A stretch of 40,826 bases of DNA from positions 1 to 40,826 of the forward strand of contig JANTGE010000003.1 in the NCBI GenBank assembly GCA_024763085.1, written 5' to 3'. Position 1 is the stretch's first letter. Each line of letters starts with the position of its first letter. Of this stretch, positions 17,899 to 27,669 are shown in pieces. A model generated the notes under the pieces. It had not been told where the DNA came from, did not search any database, and was given only the letters and a program-made list of their open reading frames with translations. A program made the translations under genes and the position numbers. This stretch comes from Acidimicrobiia bacterium. GTDB taxonomy: Bacteria > Actinomycetota > Acidimicrobiia > Spongiisociales > UBA4744.

Positions 17899-18890
17899 CA
17901 GCGGGACACACCGAAGTCGTCATCGGCCGGCAGGTCGCTGTCGAATGCCTGCCCCAGCGGAGCGACCGGACCGGCGTCGTCGTGCTCGCCCAGCCGACCG
18001 TTGCGGCGACGGCTCAGGCGGTCGCGTCGGCGCACAGGGCTCCGGTTCTCGAGCTTCCCGATGGGGAGGCAGCGAAGCAACTGTCGGTCGTGGCATCCGT
18101 CGTCGAGCGGCTCGCGGAGCTGGGCCTCGACCGGCAAGGGGCCATCATCGGAGTCGGAGGTGGCGCTGCCACCGACACCACCGGGTTCGTCGGATCGGTC
18201 TACCTGCGTGGGATCGAGACGGCGTATGTACCGACCACGTTGCTTGCCGCAGTCGACGCAGCCATCGGCGGCAAGACGGCGGTGGACGCCACCGCGAAGA
18301 ACCTCATCGGGACGTTCTGGGAACCTGTCCGCGTGGCTGTCGACCTCGACATCCTCGAACGGTTGCCTGCCCACCTCGCCGCCGACGGATACGCGGAGAT
18401 CATCAAAGCCGCCATGATCGGTGGGGGACGCCTGTTCGACCTCCTCACCTCGGGCGCCGCGGTGGCCGAGGAGGTCATCTCCGAAGCGATTCAAGTCAAG
18501 GCGAGGATCGTAGAGAAGGATCTTCGAGAGCAGGGACTGAGAGCGGTGCTGAACTATGGCCACACGGTTGGCCATGCTTTCGAGGCGGCGGCCAATCTCC
18601 GTCACGGACACGCCGTCGCCATCGGCATGGAGATAGCTGCTGCCTTGAGTGAGGCACGGTTCGGATTTGATGGTCGCTCGATCCAATCCGGGCTGCTCGA
18701 CCGCTACCGGGTTCCGCGCTCGGTTCCGCAGGTTGGCTGGGATCAGCTCGTGCCGCTGCTGCGTCGCGACAAGAAGCGGACGGCCGGCCGTCTGCGGATG
18801 GTCTTGCTCGAGAGTGTCGGGCGCCCGGTCCTCGTCGAGGTCGACGAAGATGCGGTACGAGCGGTCGTCGAGCGATACACTGCCGTATGA
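17886..18890 (+). CDS. aroB: 3-dehydroquinate synthase
   Basis: GGGAATDTTGFVGSVYLRGIETAYVPTTLLAAVDAAIGGKTAVDATAKNLIGTFWEP. Confidence 0.96.
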   Translation: MQRLTAGHTEVVIGRQVAVECLPQRSDRTGVVVLAQPTVAATAQAVASAHRAPVLELPDGEAAKQLSVVASVVERLAELGLDRQGAIIGVGGGAATDTTGFVGSVYLRGIETAYVPTTLLAAVDAAIGGKTAVDATAKNLIGTFWEPVRVAVDLDILERLPAHLAADGYAEIIKAAMIGGGRLFDLLTSGAAVAEEVISEAIQVKARIVEKDLREQGLRAVLNYGHTVGHAFEAAANLRHGHAVAIGMEIAAALSEARFGFDGRSIQSGLLDRYRVPRSVPQVGWDQLVPLLRRDKKRTAGRLRMVLLESVGRPVLVEVDEDAVRAVVERYTAV

Positions 18891-19444
18891 TTTCGACGAA
18901 CGACGCCAGGCCGGGCATGGCCCTCGACCTTCCCGAAGGGCTGTTCGCCGTGCTCGAGTATCAGCATGTAAAACCGGGCAAAGGCAAGGCCTTCGTTCGG
19001 ATGAAGCTCAAGAATCTCGACACCGGAGCAGTCATCGACCGTACCTTCCGGGCAGGAGAGAACGTGCAACAAGCGGTCATCGACCGCCGGGAGCATCAGT
19101 TCCTCTACCGGGACGATCTCGGCTACCACTTCATGGACCTCGAAACGTACGCCCAGCTTGCAATCCCCGAAGAGGAGGTAGGCGAAGCCGCCGGCTACCT
19201 CGCCGACGGCCTCGTCGTGATCCTTCCCATGTATCAGGGAAACCCGATCAGCGTCGAGCTGCCTGCGTCCGTCGAGCTCGAGGTGGTCGAAGCCGAACCC
19301 GGGGTCAAGGGAGACAGGGTCTCCGGAGCGACCAAACCGGTCACGCTCTCCACCGGACTCGTCGTGCAGGTGCCCCTTTTCGTAGAAGCAGGCGACGTCG
19401 TCAAAGTAGACACCCGGACCGGCGACTACATCACGAGGGTCTAG
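18887..19444 (+). CDS. efp: Translation elongation factor P
   Basis: VLEYQHVKPGKGKAFVRMKLKNLDTGAVIDRTFRAGENV; full length. Confidence 0.97.
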   Translation: MISTNDARPGMALDLPEGLFAVLEYQHVKPGKGKAFVRMKLKNLDTGAVIDRTFRAGENVQQAVIDRREHQFLYRDDLGYHFMDLETYAQLAIPEEEVGEAAGYLADGLVVILPMYQGNPISVELPASVELEVVEAEPGVKGDRVSGATKPVTLSTGLVVQVPLFVEAGDVVKVDTRTGDYITRV

Positions 19445-19446
19445 CC

Positions 19447-19797
19447 ATCGAAGCGAGAGCCCGCGCCGTGCAGGCGCTCTACGAAGCCGATCTTCGAGGC
19501 GGTGCGCCAGAGTTGAGCGACCTGCCACCCAAGGCTCGACGCCTGGTCGAGGGCACCCTCGAGCATCTTGCCGAACTCGACGCGGAGCTGGCCGCGACGT
19601 CGCGTCGCTGGCGGGTGGAGCGTATGGCACCGGTCGATCGGGCAATACTCCGGCTCGGACTCTATGAGCTGCGCCACGAAGCCACTCCGCCCGGCGTCGT
19701 CATCTCCGAGGCGGTCGATCTGGCAAAGACCTACTCGACCGACCGCAGCTCCGAATTCGTCAACGGGCTGCTTGCAACGCTCGCCGCCGACCGCTGA
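19447..19797 (+). CDS. nusB: Transcription antitermination factor NusB, probable non-canonical ATC start
   Basis: (I/M)EARARAVQALYEADLRGG...RWRVERMAPVDRAILRLGLYELRHEATPPGVVISEAVDLAKTYSTDRSSEFVNGLLATLA; no ATG/GTG/TTG at the natural N-terminus; GAGGG SD 7 nt before ATC. Confidence 0.88.
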   Translation: MEARARAVQALYEADLRGGAPELSDLPPKARRLVEGTLEHLAELDAELAATSRRWRVERMAPVDRAILRLGLYELRHEATPPGVVISEAVDLAKTYSTDRSSEFVNGLLATLAADR

Positions 19798-19825
19798 TCT
19801 GCTACGCTCGCCGAAACCCTTTAAC

Positions 19826-21334
<1,509 letters not shown>

Positions 21335-21348
<14 letters not shown>

Positions 21349-22588
21349 GATCACACTCATCAACGGGACGGTGTTGACCCCCGACGGAGCCGTCTCGGCC
21401 GACGTCGTCATCGACGGAGACACGGTGGCCGCCGTCGGCAGTGACGGAGAGCGTCGTGGTGAGGTGCTCGACTGCGCGGGAGCCTACGTCGGTCCGGGGT
21501 TCGTCGATGTACACGTGCACTTCCGGGAACCCGGCTTGGAATGGAAAGAAGACATCGCCAGCGGTTCCGCGGCGGCAGCGGCCGGTGGGTTCACCGCCGT
21601 GGTGACGATGCCGAACACGGATCCGGCAATCGACAGCGGCCACCTGGCCAGGTACATCCTCGACCGCGGGAGAGAGGTCGGCTTCGTGGAAGTTGTACCG
21701 GCAGGAGCGATCACGCTTGGGCGGGCCGGTAGCGCCCTGGCGCATCTCGACGAACTCTGGAACGCCGGTGTACGGATCTTCAGCGACGACGGCGACGCAG
21801 TCGCCGACGCCGGGCTGCTCCGAATGGCGATGGAGTACCTGGCGGACAGGGGCGGGGTCATCGCCGAGCACGCGGAAGACGCCGGCCTGACCCGGGACGG
21901 CCACATGCACGAAGGGTCCGTGTCGTCACGCCTCGGGATGGGCGGCATGCCCGCGTTGGCAGAGGAAACGATCGTGGCCCGCGACCTCCGGCTGGTCGAA
22001 TTGACCGGCTGCCGATACCACGTTCAACACGTTTCCACGGCAGGCACCGTCGAGCTGGTTCGGCGGGCCAAAGCAGCAGGTATGCCGGTGACCGCCGAGG
22101 CCACACCTCATCACCTCACGCTCGACCATCGGGCGGTCGAGTCGATGGATCCGGCGTACAAGATGTACCCCCCGCTGCGTACACCGGACGACCTCGAGGC
22201 CGTGCGTGAGGCGCTGCGTGACGGGGTCATCGACCTGGTAGCCACCGACCATGCCCCCCATGCGGCCCATGAGAAGGACGTTCCCTTCGAGCATGCCCCG
22301 AGGGGGATCATTGGACTGGAAACGGCAGCTGCGCTCGTCGCGCCCCTGCTCGACACGCAGACCCTGTTCGATCGGTTGTCGGTGGCTCCGGCTCGCCTCG
22401 CCGGACTGGAGCGTCACGGATGGTGGATAGAGCCAGGGGCGCCGGCCAATCTGGTGGTTTTCGACCCGGACACCAGCTGGACGGTGCAGAGGTTCCGATC
22501 CAAGTCGGAGAACTCGCCGTACTTGGGGAGCGAGCTCACCGGCGCCGTGCGCTACACGATCTTCGAAGGGGCGGTTACCCACCGATGA
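21335..22588 (+). CDS. pyrC: Dihydroorotase
   Basis: GPGFVDVHVHFREPGLEWKEDIASG, DHAPH, PANLVVFDP. Confidence 0.96.
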
Positions 22589-23487
22589 ACATCACGGCCT
22601 CGGTTGGACCGCTCGACCTGAGAACACCGCTGGTAGCTGCTGCCGGCACCGTCGGTTCGGTTGTCGATGTGGCGCCTGTCGCTGCGTTCGAAGCCTACGG
22701 AGGGGCGGTAGCGAAGTCGGTCAGCGATGAGCCCTGGCCAGGCCGGGAACCGCCGAGAGTCGCTCCGATTGCCACGGGCATGCTGAACGCTATCGGGATC
22801 CAGAACCCTGGTATCGAGGCCTGGATGGAGGACGTGGCTCCGCATCTGGGCGACGTCGGGGTGCCCGTGTGGGCTTCTGCGGTCGGTACGAATCCCGGAG
22901 CGTTTGCGTCGGTTGCGCGGCGTTTCGAAGATGCCGGCGTCGCCGCCGTAGAAGTCAACCTCTCCTGTCCGAACCTCGACGGCCACGGCATCATCGCCCT
23001 CGACCCGGAAGCGTCCCGACGAGTGATCCGCGAGGTCGCCGACGCGGTGGAGCTCCCGGTAGGTGCGAAGCTGTCGCCGAACGCGCAAGACATCGTCGGT
23101 ATCGCAGAGGCGGTCGTCGAGGCAGGGGCGTCCTTCCTCACCTTGACCAACACCATCTGGGGCGCTGCCATCGATCTCGACACGATGACCCCGGTGCTGT
23201 CTGCCGGGAAGGGTGGCTACTCGGGTCCCGGGTTGAAACCGATCTCACTTCGGTGTGTCCTCGACGTGCATCGAGCCATGCCGACCGTCCCGATCGTCGG
23301 CACCGGGGGAGTGCAGACCGGTCGCGATGTCGTTGAGTATCTCCTCGCGGGAGCGTCGGCAGTCGGCATCGGAACCGTCCACTTCGCGGAGCCGAAGGCC
23401 GGGCGCCGCATTCTCAAAGAGACGGTGCGTCTGGCCCGTCGTATGGGTGCCGCAACGCTTGGCGAACTGATCGGAGCGGCTGCGTGA
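22585..23487 (+). CDS. pyrD: Dihydroorotate dehydrogenase, class 1 (1B-like)
   Basis: MLNAIGIQNPGIEAWMED, VNLSCPN, GGYSGPGLKPISLRCV, GTGGVQTGRDVVEYLLAGASAVGIGT. Confidence 0.93.
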   Translation: MNITASVGPLDLRTPLVAAAGTVGSVVDVAPVAAFEAYGGAVAKSVSDEPWPGREPPRVAPIATGMLNAIGIQNPGIEAWMEDVAPHLGDVGVPVWASAVGTNPGAFASVARRFEDAGVAAVEVNLSCPNLDGHGIIALDPEASRRVIREVADAVELPVGAKLSPNAQDIVGIAEAVVEAGASFLTLTNTIWGAAIDLDTMTPVLSAGKGGYSGPGLKPISLRCVLDVHRAMPTVPIVGTGGVQTGRDVVEYLLAGASAVGIGTVHFAEPKAGRRILKETVRLARRMGAATLGELIGAAA

Positions 23488-24161
23488 ACGCCAACCCTCT
23501 GATCGTTGCACTCGATGTTCCCACCGCCGAGGAGGCCGTCCTGCTCGCGAGGCGGCTCGCTCCGGCCGTCGGTGGGTTCAAAGTTGGACTGGAGTTGCTG
23601 TCCGGACCGGGACCGGCGACGGTCGCGGCGGTGGCGCGCCTCGGTAAGCCGGTGTTCATCGACGCGAAGCTCCATGACATACCGGCCACTGTCGGTCGGG
23701 CCGCCACGGCTCTGCGCCGCTTCGGCGGCCGCTGGCTCACCGTGCACGCGGCTGGAGGACCGGCCATGCTCGAGGCTGCGGTCGACGGGTTCGGTGACGG
23801 TGTCGTTGCGATCACGGTCCTGACGTCTCTCGACGACGCCACGCTCGCGAAGATGGGCTACCAGACCTCTGCCGGGAGACTCGTCGCTCGTCTGTCGAAG
23901 CTTGCCGCGGGTGCCGGTTGCGAAGGGGTGGTGGCTTCGGTACACGAACTTGGAGTCGTTCGTCAGGTCGCCCCCGACCTCACCGTGTTCACCCCTGGTA
24001 TCCGCCCGGAAGGTGCGGAGGTTGCCGACCAGAAGCGGGTCGCCACCCCGGGGGAGGCAACCCGCCGGGGAGCCGACTACCTCATCGTCGGCAGGCCGAT
24101 CACGAGGGCGGCCGACCCGCTCGCGGCAGCCGAATCCCTGCTGGTAGAGTGCCGTCCATGA
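23484..24161 (+). CDS. pyrF: Orotidine 5'-phosphate decarboxylase
   Basis: LIVALDVPTAEEA, FIDAKLHDIPATVGRAA, TPGIRPEGAEVADQKRVATPGEA. Confidence 0.95.
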   Translation: MNANPLIVALDVPTAEEAVLLARRLAPAVGGFKVGLELLSGPGPATVAAVARLGKPVFIDAKLHDIPATVGRAATALRRFGGRWLTVHAAGGPAMLEAAVDGFGDGVVAITVLTSLDDATLAKMGYQTSAGRLVARLSKLAAGAGCEGVVASVHELGVVRQVAPDLTVFTPGIRPEGAEVADQKRVATPGEATRRGADYLIVGRPITRAADPLAAAESLLVECRP

Positions 24162-24469
24162 CACCTCCTTCACTTTCCGACGAGCAGCGTGCCGCCGCTC
24201 TGGCCAAAGCTGCCGAGGTCCGCCGTGTCCGGGCCGAGGTGAAACAACTGCTCAAGATGGGGGCCATCTCGTTCGCCGAAGTGCTCGAACGTGCCGAACA
24301 AGACGAGATGGTCGCCGGCATCAAAGTCTATGCCGTGCTGTCCTCGCTTCCCGGGTTTGGGAAGGTGAGAGCCAAACGGCTCATGGAGCAACTCGACATC
24401 GCGGACAGCAGGAGGCTGCGTGGGCTCGGTCGGCGGCAGCGGGCAGGACTCCTCGAAACGCTCTCGTAG
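24158..24469 (+). CDS. mihF: Integration host factor, actinobacterial type (mIHF)
   Basis: ATG 24158; LLKMGAISFAEVLERAEQDEMVAGIKVYAVLSSLPGFGKVRAKRLMEQLDIADSRRLRGLGRRQRAGLLETL. Confidence 0.92.
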   Translation: MTPPSLSDEQRAAALAKAAEVRRVRAEVKQLLKMGAISFAEVLERAEQDEMVAGIKVYAVLSSLPGFGKVRAKRLMEQLDIADSRRLRGLGRRQRAGLLETLS

Positions 24470-25037
24470 CGGCCGGCTTCTCGTCGTCTCGGGACCTTCC
24501 GGAGTCGGCAAGACGACCGTCGTGCGCGCCCTCGCCGCGCGCCATCCACTCCACTTCTCGGTGTCGGTGACGACCCGTCCGCCCCGTCTCGGTGAACGCG
24601 ACGGGATCGACTACCGCTTCGTCACCGAAACAGAGTTCGACGAGATGCGCCGCCGCGGGGAACTGCTCGAATGGGCCGAATACAGCGGGTATCGATACGG
24701 TACGCCGCGAGCACCGGTGCTGGCGCATCTGGCCGCCGGAGAGGATGTCCTGCTCGACATCGAAGTCAAAGGGGCCATGCAGGTGAAAGCAGCGATGGCA
24801 GAAGCCGTCACCGTCTTTCTGGCTCCGCCGTCCGTTGCCGAACTGGAACGCCGACTCGCAGGGCGCGGCGACACCGACCCGACCCAGGTGTCGCGACGTC
24901 TCATCATCGCCCGATGGCAACTGGAGGTAGCTCCGAGGATCTTCGACCATGTCGTCGTCAACGACGACGTCGAAACCGCTGTCGAACAGATCGTGCGTAT
25001 ACTGGAACACCCCGAACCGAGAGAGAACCCATCATGA
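24420..25037 (+). CDS. gmk: Guanylate kinase
   Basis: RLLVVSGPSGVGKTTVVRALAARHPLHFSVSVTTRPPRLGERDGIDYRFV; GTG 24420 preceded by AGGAGG with 4-nt spacing. Confidence 0.95.
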   Translation: MGSVGGSGQDSSKRSRSGRLLVVSGPSGVGKTTVVRALAARHPLHFSVSVTTRPPRLGERDGIDYRFVTETEFDEMRRRGELLEWAEYSGYRYGTPRAPVLAHLAAGEDVLLDIEVKGAMQVKAAMAEAVTVFLAPPSVAELERRLAGRGDTDPTQVSRRLIIARWQLEVAPRIFDHVVVNDDVETAVEQIVRILEHPEPRENPS

Positions 25038-25270
25038 TGCAACCACCGATCGAGGACCTGGTCGACGTCGCCGGAGGCCGCTTCGACCTCGTCGTCCTCG
25101 CCGCACGGAGGGCCCGACAGATCAACGCCTACTTCAACCAGCTCGGAGAAGGCATCGGCCACTATGTGCCACCGCAGGTGCACACGTTGAGCCACAAGCC
25201 GCTCACGATCGCGTTCGAGGAGATCGCCGCAGGGAAGGTCATCGCCGAGCGGACCGAAGAAGAAGCCTGA
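25034..25270 (+). CDS. rpoZ: RNA polymerase omega subunit
   Basis: MMQPPIEDLVDVAGGRFDLVVLAARRARQINAYFNQLGEGIGHYVPPQV...KPLTIAFEEIAAGKV. Confidence 0.92.
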   Translation: MMQPPIEDLVDVAGGRFDLVVLAARRARQINAYFNQLGEGIGHYVPPQVHTLSHKPLTIAFEEIAAGKVIAERTEEEA

Positions 25271-25272
25271 AG

Positions 25273-26442
25273 GTGCTGGAGGGTCGCCGCATCCTCATCG
25301 CCGTCAGTGGTGGTATCGCCGCCTACAAGACCGCCTACCTGGTGCGAAGGCTCCGCGAAGAAGGAGCGGAGGTTCGCGTCGCGATGACGCAGGCAGCCGG
25401 CGAATTCGTCGGAGCGCAGACATTTGCCGCGTTGACCGAACATCCTGTCGCCGAGACACTCTTCGGCGCCGTGAGTCCCCACACGGAACTGGCTGCCTGG
25501 GCCGACGGCATCGTTGTCGCACCCGCCACGGCGACGCTGCTCGCCAAAGCGGCCAACGGTATCGGCGACGACCTCGTCACCGCTACGCTGCTCGCAGCTC
25601 GATCCCCGATCCTCTTCGCTCCGGCCATGCATACCGAGATGTGGGAGCATCCGGCGACCCGACGCAACGTCGCCACTCTCCTCGCCGACGGCAGACGAAT
25701 GGTCGGCCCCGACTCGGGAGCCCTCGCGGGTGATGATCGAGGGATTGGTCGAATGGCCGAACCCGAAGAGATCGTCGTGGCTCTCGACGCCATGCTGAAC
25801 CCGTCGCTGGCCGGGCGGCGTGTCGTCGTCACCGCCGGCGGGACCAGAGAGCCCATCGATCCGGTGCGCTACATCGGGAATCGGTCCACCGGCAAGATGG
25901 GGTACGCCATCGCAGAAGAAGCGGCACGACGGGACGCGGCCGTGACGCTCATCTCCGCATCCGCTCTGCCGGTGCCGCCACGTGTCGATCTCGTTCCGGT
26001 TGAGACGGCCCAGCAGATGCTCGAAGCCGTCACCAGGACCAGCAGCGACGCTGATGTACTCGTGATGGCTGCCGCCGTCGCCGACTTCCGACCTGCCGTT
26101 CTGGCCGAGGAGAAAATCCGACGCAGCGACGGTGTCCCGCAGATCGAACTGACGGCAAATCCCGACATCTTGGCATCGGTCACCTCCCAGGATCGCCGCC
26201 CATTCGTCGTCGGATTCGCCGCCGAAACGGGGTCGCTCGATCGTGCCGTCGACAAGGCGAAGAAGAAGGGCGTCGACGTGATGGTCGCCAATGACGTCAC
26301 GGCACCCGGATCTGGGTTCGGCACCGACACGAACCAGGTGACCGTCATCCACGATGGCCAGATCGACCGTTGGCCGATGTTGTCGAAACGCGACGTCGCG
26401 CACAGACTCTGGGATCTCATCGAGTCACAACTGGAGCCCTAG
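25273..26442 (+). CDS. coaBC: Bifunctional phosphopantothenoylcysteine decarboxylase/phosphopantothenate--cysteine ligase
   Basis: RRILIAVSGGIAAYKTAYLVRRL, PAMHTEMWEHPATRRNVATL, VVVTAGGTREPIDPVRYIGNRSTGKMGYAIAEEAARRDA. Confidence 0.95.
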   Translation: MLEGRRILIAVSGGIAAYKTAYLVRRLREEGAEVRVAMTQAAGEFVGAQTFAALTEHPVAETLFGAVSPHTELAAWADGIVVAPATATLLAKAANGIGDDLVTATLLAARSPILFAPAMHTEMWEHPATRRNVATLLADGRRMVGPDSGALAGDDRGIGRMAEPEEIVVALDAMLNPSLAGRRVVVTAGGTREPIDPVRYIGNRSTGKMGYAIAEEAARRDAAVTLISASALPVPPRVDLVPVETAQQMLEAVTRTSSDADVLVMAAAVADFRPAVLAEEKIRRSDGVPQIELTANPDILASVTSQDRRPFVVGFAAETGSLDRAVDKAKKKGVDVMVANDVTAPGSGFGTDTNQVTVIHDGQIDRWPMLSKRDVAHRLWDLIESQLEP

Positions 26443-26496
26443 GCACCAGCAAGCGTCGATTGCATTTGTGTCCGTCGTTGACACCGCGAATGGCCG

Positions 26497-26502
26497 TATA
26501 CT
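26497..26502 (+). promoter_or_regulatory. -10 element (TATACT) 6 nt before the metK ATG; candidate leaderless promoter
   Basis: TATACT-CGCCTG-ATG; no SD upstream of metK. Confidence 0.6.
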
Positions 26503-26508
26503 CGCCTG

Positions 26509-27669
26509 ATGCACTGGTACTTCACCTCCGAGTCTGTCACCGAAGGCCACCCTGACAAGGTCGCCGACCGAATATCCGATAGCGTGGTCGACCTCGTTCT
26601 CGGGTTGGATCCACGGGGAAGGGTCGCCTGTGAAACCCTCGTCACGCCAGACAGGGTGTTCGTCGCTGGAGAGATCGGAACCAGTGCCGACGTCGACAGC
26701 ACAGCGATAGAAGCCGTGGCGAGAAGCGCCATTGCCGCCGCCGGCTACGACGATCCGTCGGCGAGCTTCTCCGACAACGTCCCTATCGAGGTGCTCATCG
26801 GACCTCAGAGTCAGGACATCGCGGGCGGCGTTGCCGAGAGCTGGGAGTGGCGCCACGGATCACGGGACCCGCTCGACAAGGTCGGTGCAGGTGACCAGGG
26901 CATCATGTTCGGCTATGCGTCGAACGAGACCGACGAGCTGATGCCGGCCCCGATCCTCTACGCCCACCGGCTCGCCCGCCGCCTCGCCGAGGTACGGAAG
27001 ACCGGCAAGTTGGCCTATCTGCGTCCAGATGGCAAGACACAAGTGACGATGGAGTACCACGATGGCCGACCGATCGGCGTCAAACGTCTGCTCATCTCGG
27101 CTCAGCACGCCCCTGATGTTTCCCTGGAGGAAATGGAGCAGGACCTCTGGAACCTCGTGGTCGATCCGATCGTCGAACCGCACTTGCGAGCCGGCGACGT
27201 CGAGTTCCTGGTGAACCCGTCCGGGCGTTTCGTGTCGGGTGGGCCCGAAGCCGACACCGGACTCACCGGGAGGAAGATCATCGTTGACACCTACGGTGGG
27301 GCCGCCCACCACGGAGGCGGCTGTTTCTCCGGCAAGGATGCCACGAAGGTGGACCGTTCGGGAGCCTACGCGGCCAGGCATGCTGCCAAGGCAGTCGTTG
27401 CCGCCGGTCTCGCCGACCGTTGTGAGCTGCAGATCTCCTACGCGATCGGACGGGCGCGTCCGTTCTCGATCCGCATCGAGACGTTCGGAACCGAGCATGC
27501 CCCGTTCGAAGAGATCGAAAAGGCAGTGCTTCGCCACGACTTCCGTCCCGAGGCGATCATGGAACGGTTCGATCTTCGCCGACCGATCTACACACCCACG
27601 TCCGCCTACGGGCACTTCGGACGCCCCGAGTTCCCGTGGGAAGAGCTCGACGGAGGTTCGGCAAGCTGA
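26509..27669 (+). CDS. metK: S-adenosylmethionine synthetase
   Basis: FTSESVTEGHPDKVADRISDSVVD, GAGDQGIMFGYA, GGAAHHGGGCFSGKDATKVDRSGAYAAR. Confidence 0.97.
   Translation: MHWYFTSESVTEGHPDKVADRISDSVVDLVLGLDPRGRVACETLVTPDRVFVAGEIGTSADVDSTAIEAVARSAIAAAGYDDPSASFSDNVPIEVLIGPQSQDIAGGVAESWEWRHGSRDPLDKVGAGDQGIMFGYASNETDELMPAPILYAHRLARRLAEVRKTGKLAYLRPDGKTQVTMEYHDGRPIGVKRLLISAQHAPDVSLEEMEQDLWNLVVDPIVEPHLRAGDVEFLVNPSGRFVSGGPEADTGLTGRKIIVDTYGGAAHHGGGCFSGKDATKVDRSGAYAARHAAKAVVAAGLADRCELQISYAIGRARPFSIRIETFGTEHAPFEEIEKAVLRHDFRPEAIMERFDLRRPIYTPTSAYGHFGRPEFPWEELDGGSAS

Noticed and set aside
18649-19440. Upstream extension of the nusB ORF through aroB/efp
   Set aside because: Arg/Pro-rich out-of-frame translation of efp; not part of NusB. 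It hides the missing canonical nusB start.
26478-26502. TTGACA/TATACT as a full sigma70 promoter for metK
   Set aside because: Spacer is 13 nt, too short; only the -10 is kept as supported.
26443-26508. SAM riboswitch before metK
   Set aside because: 66-nt gap with no SAM aptamer features and a probable leaderless start.
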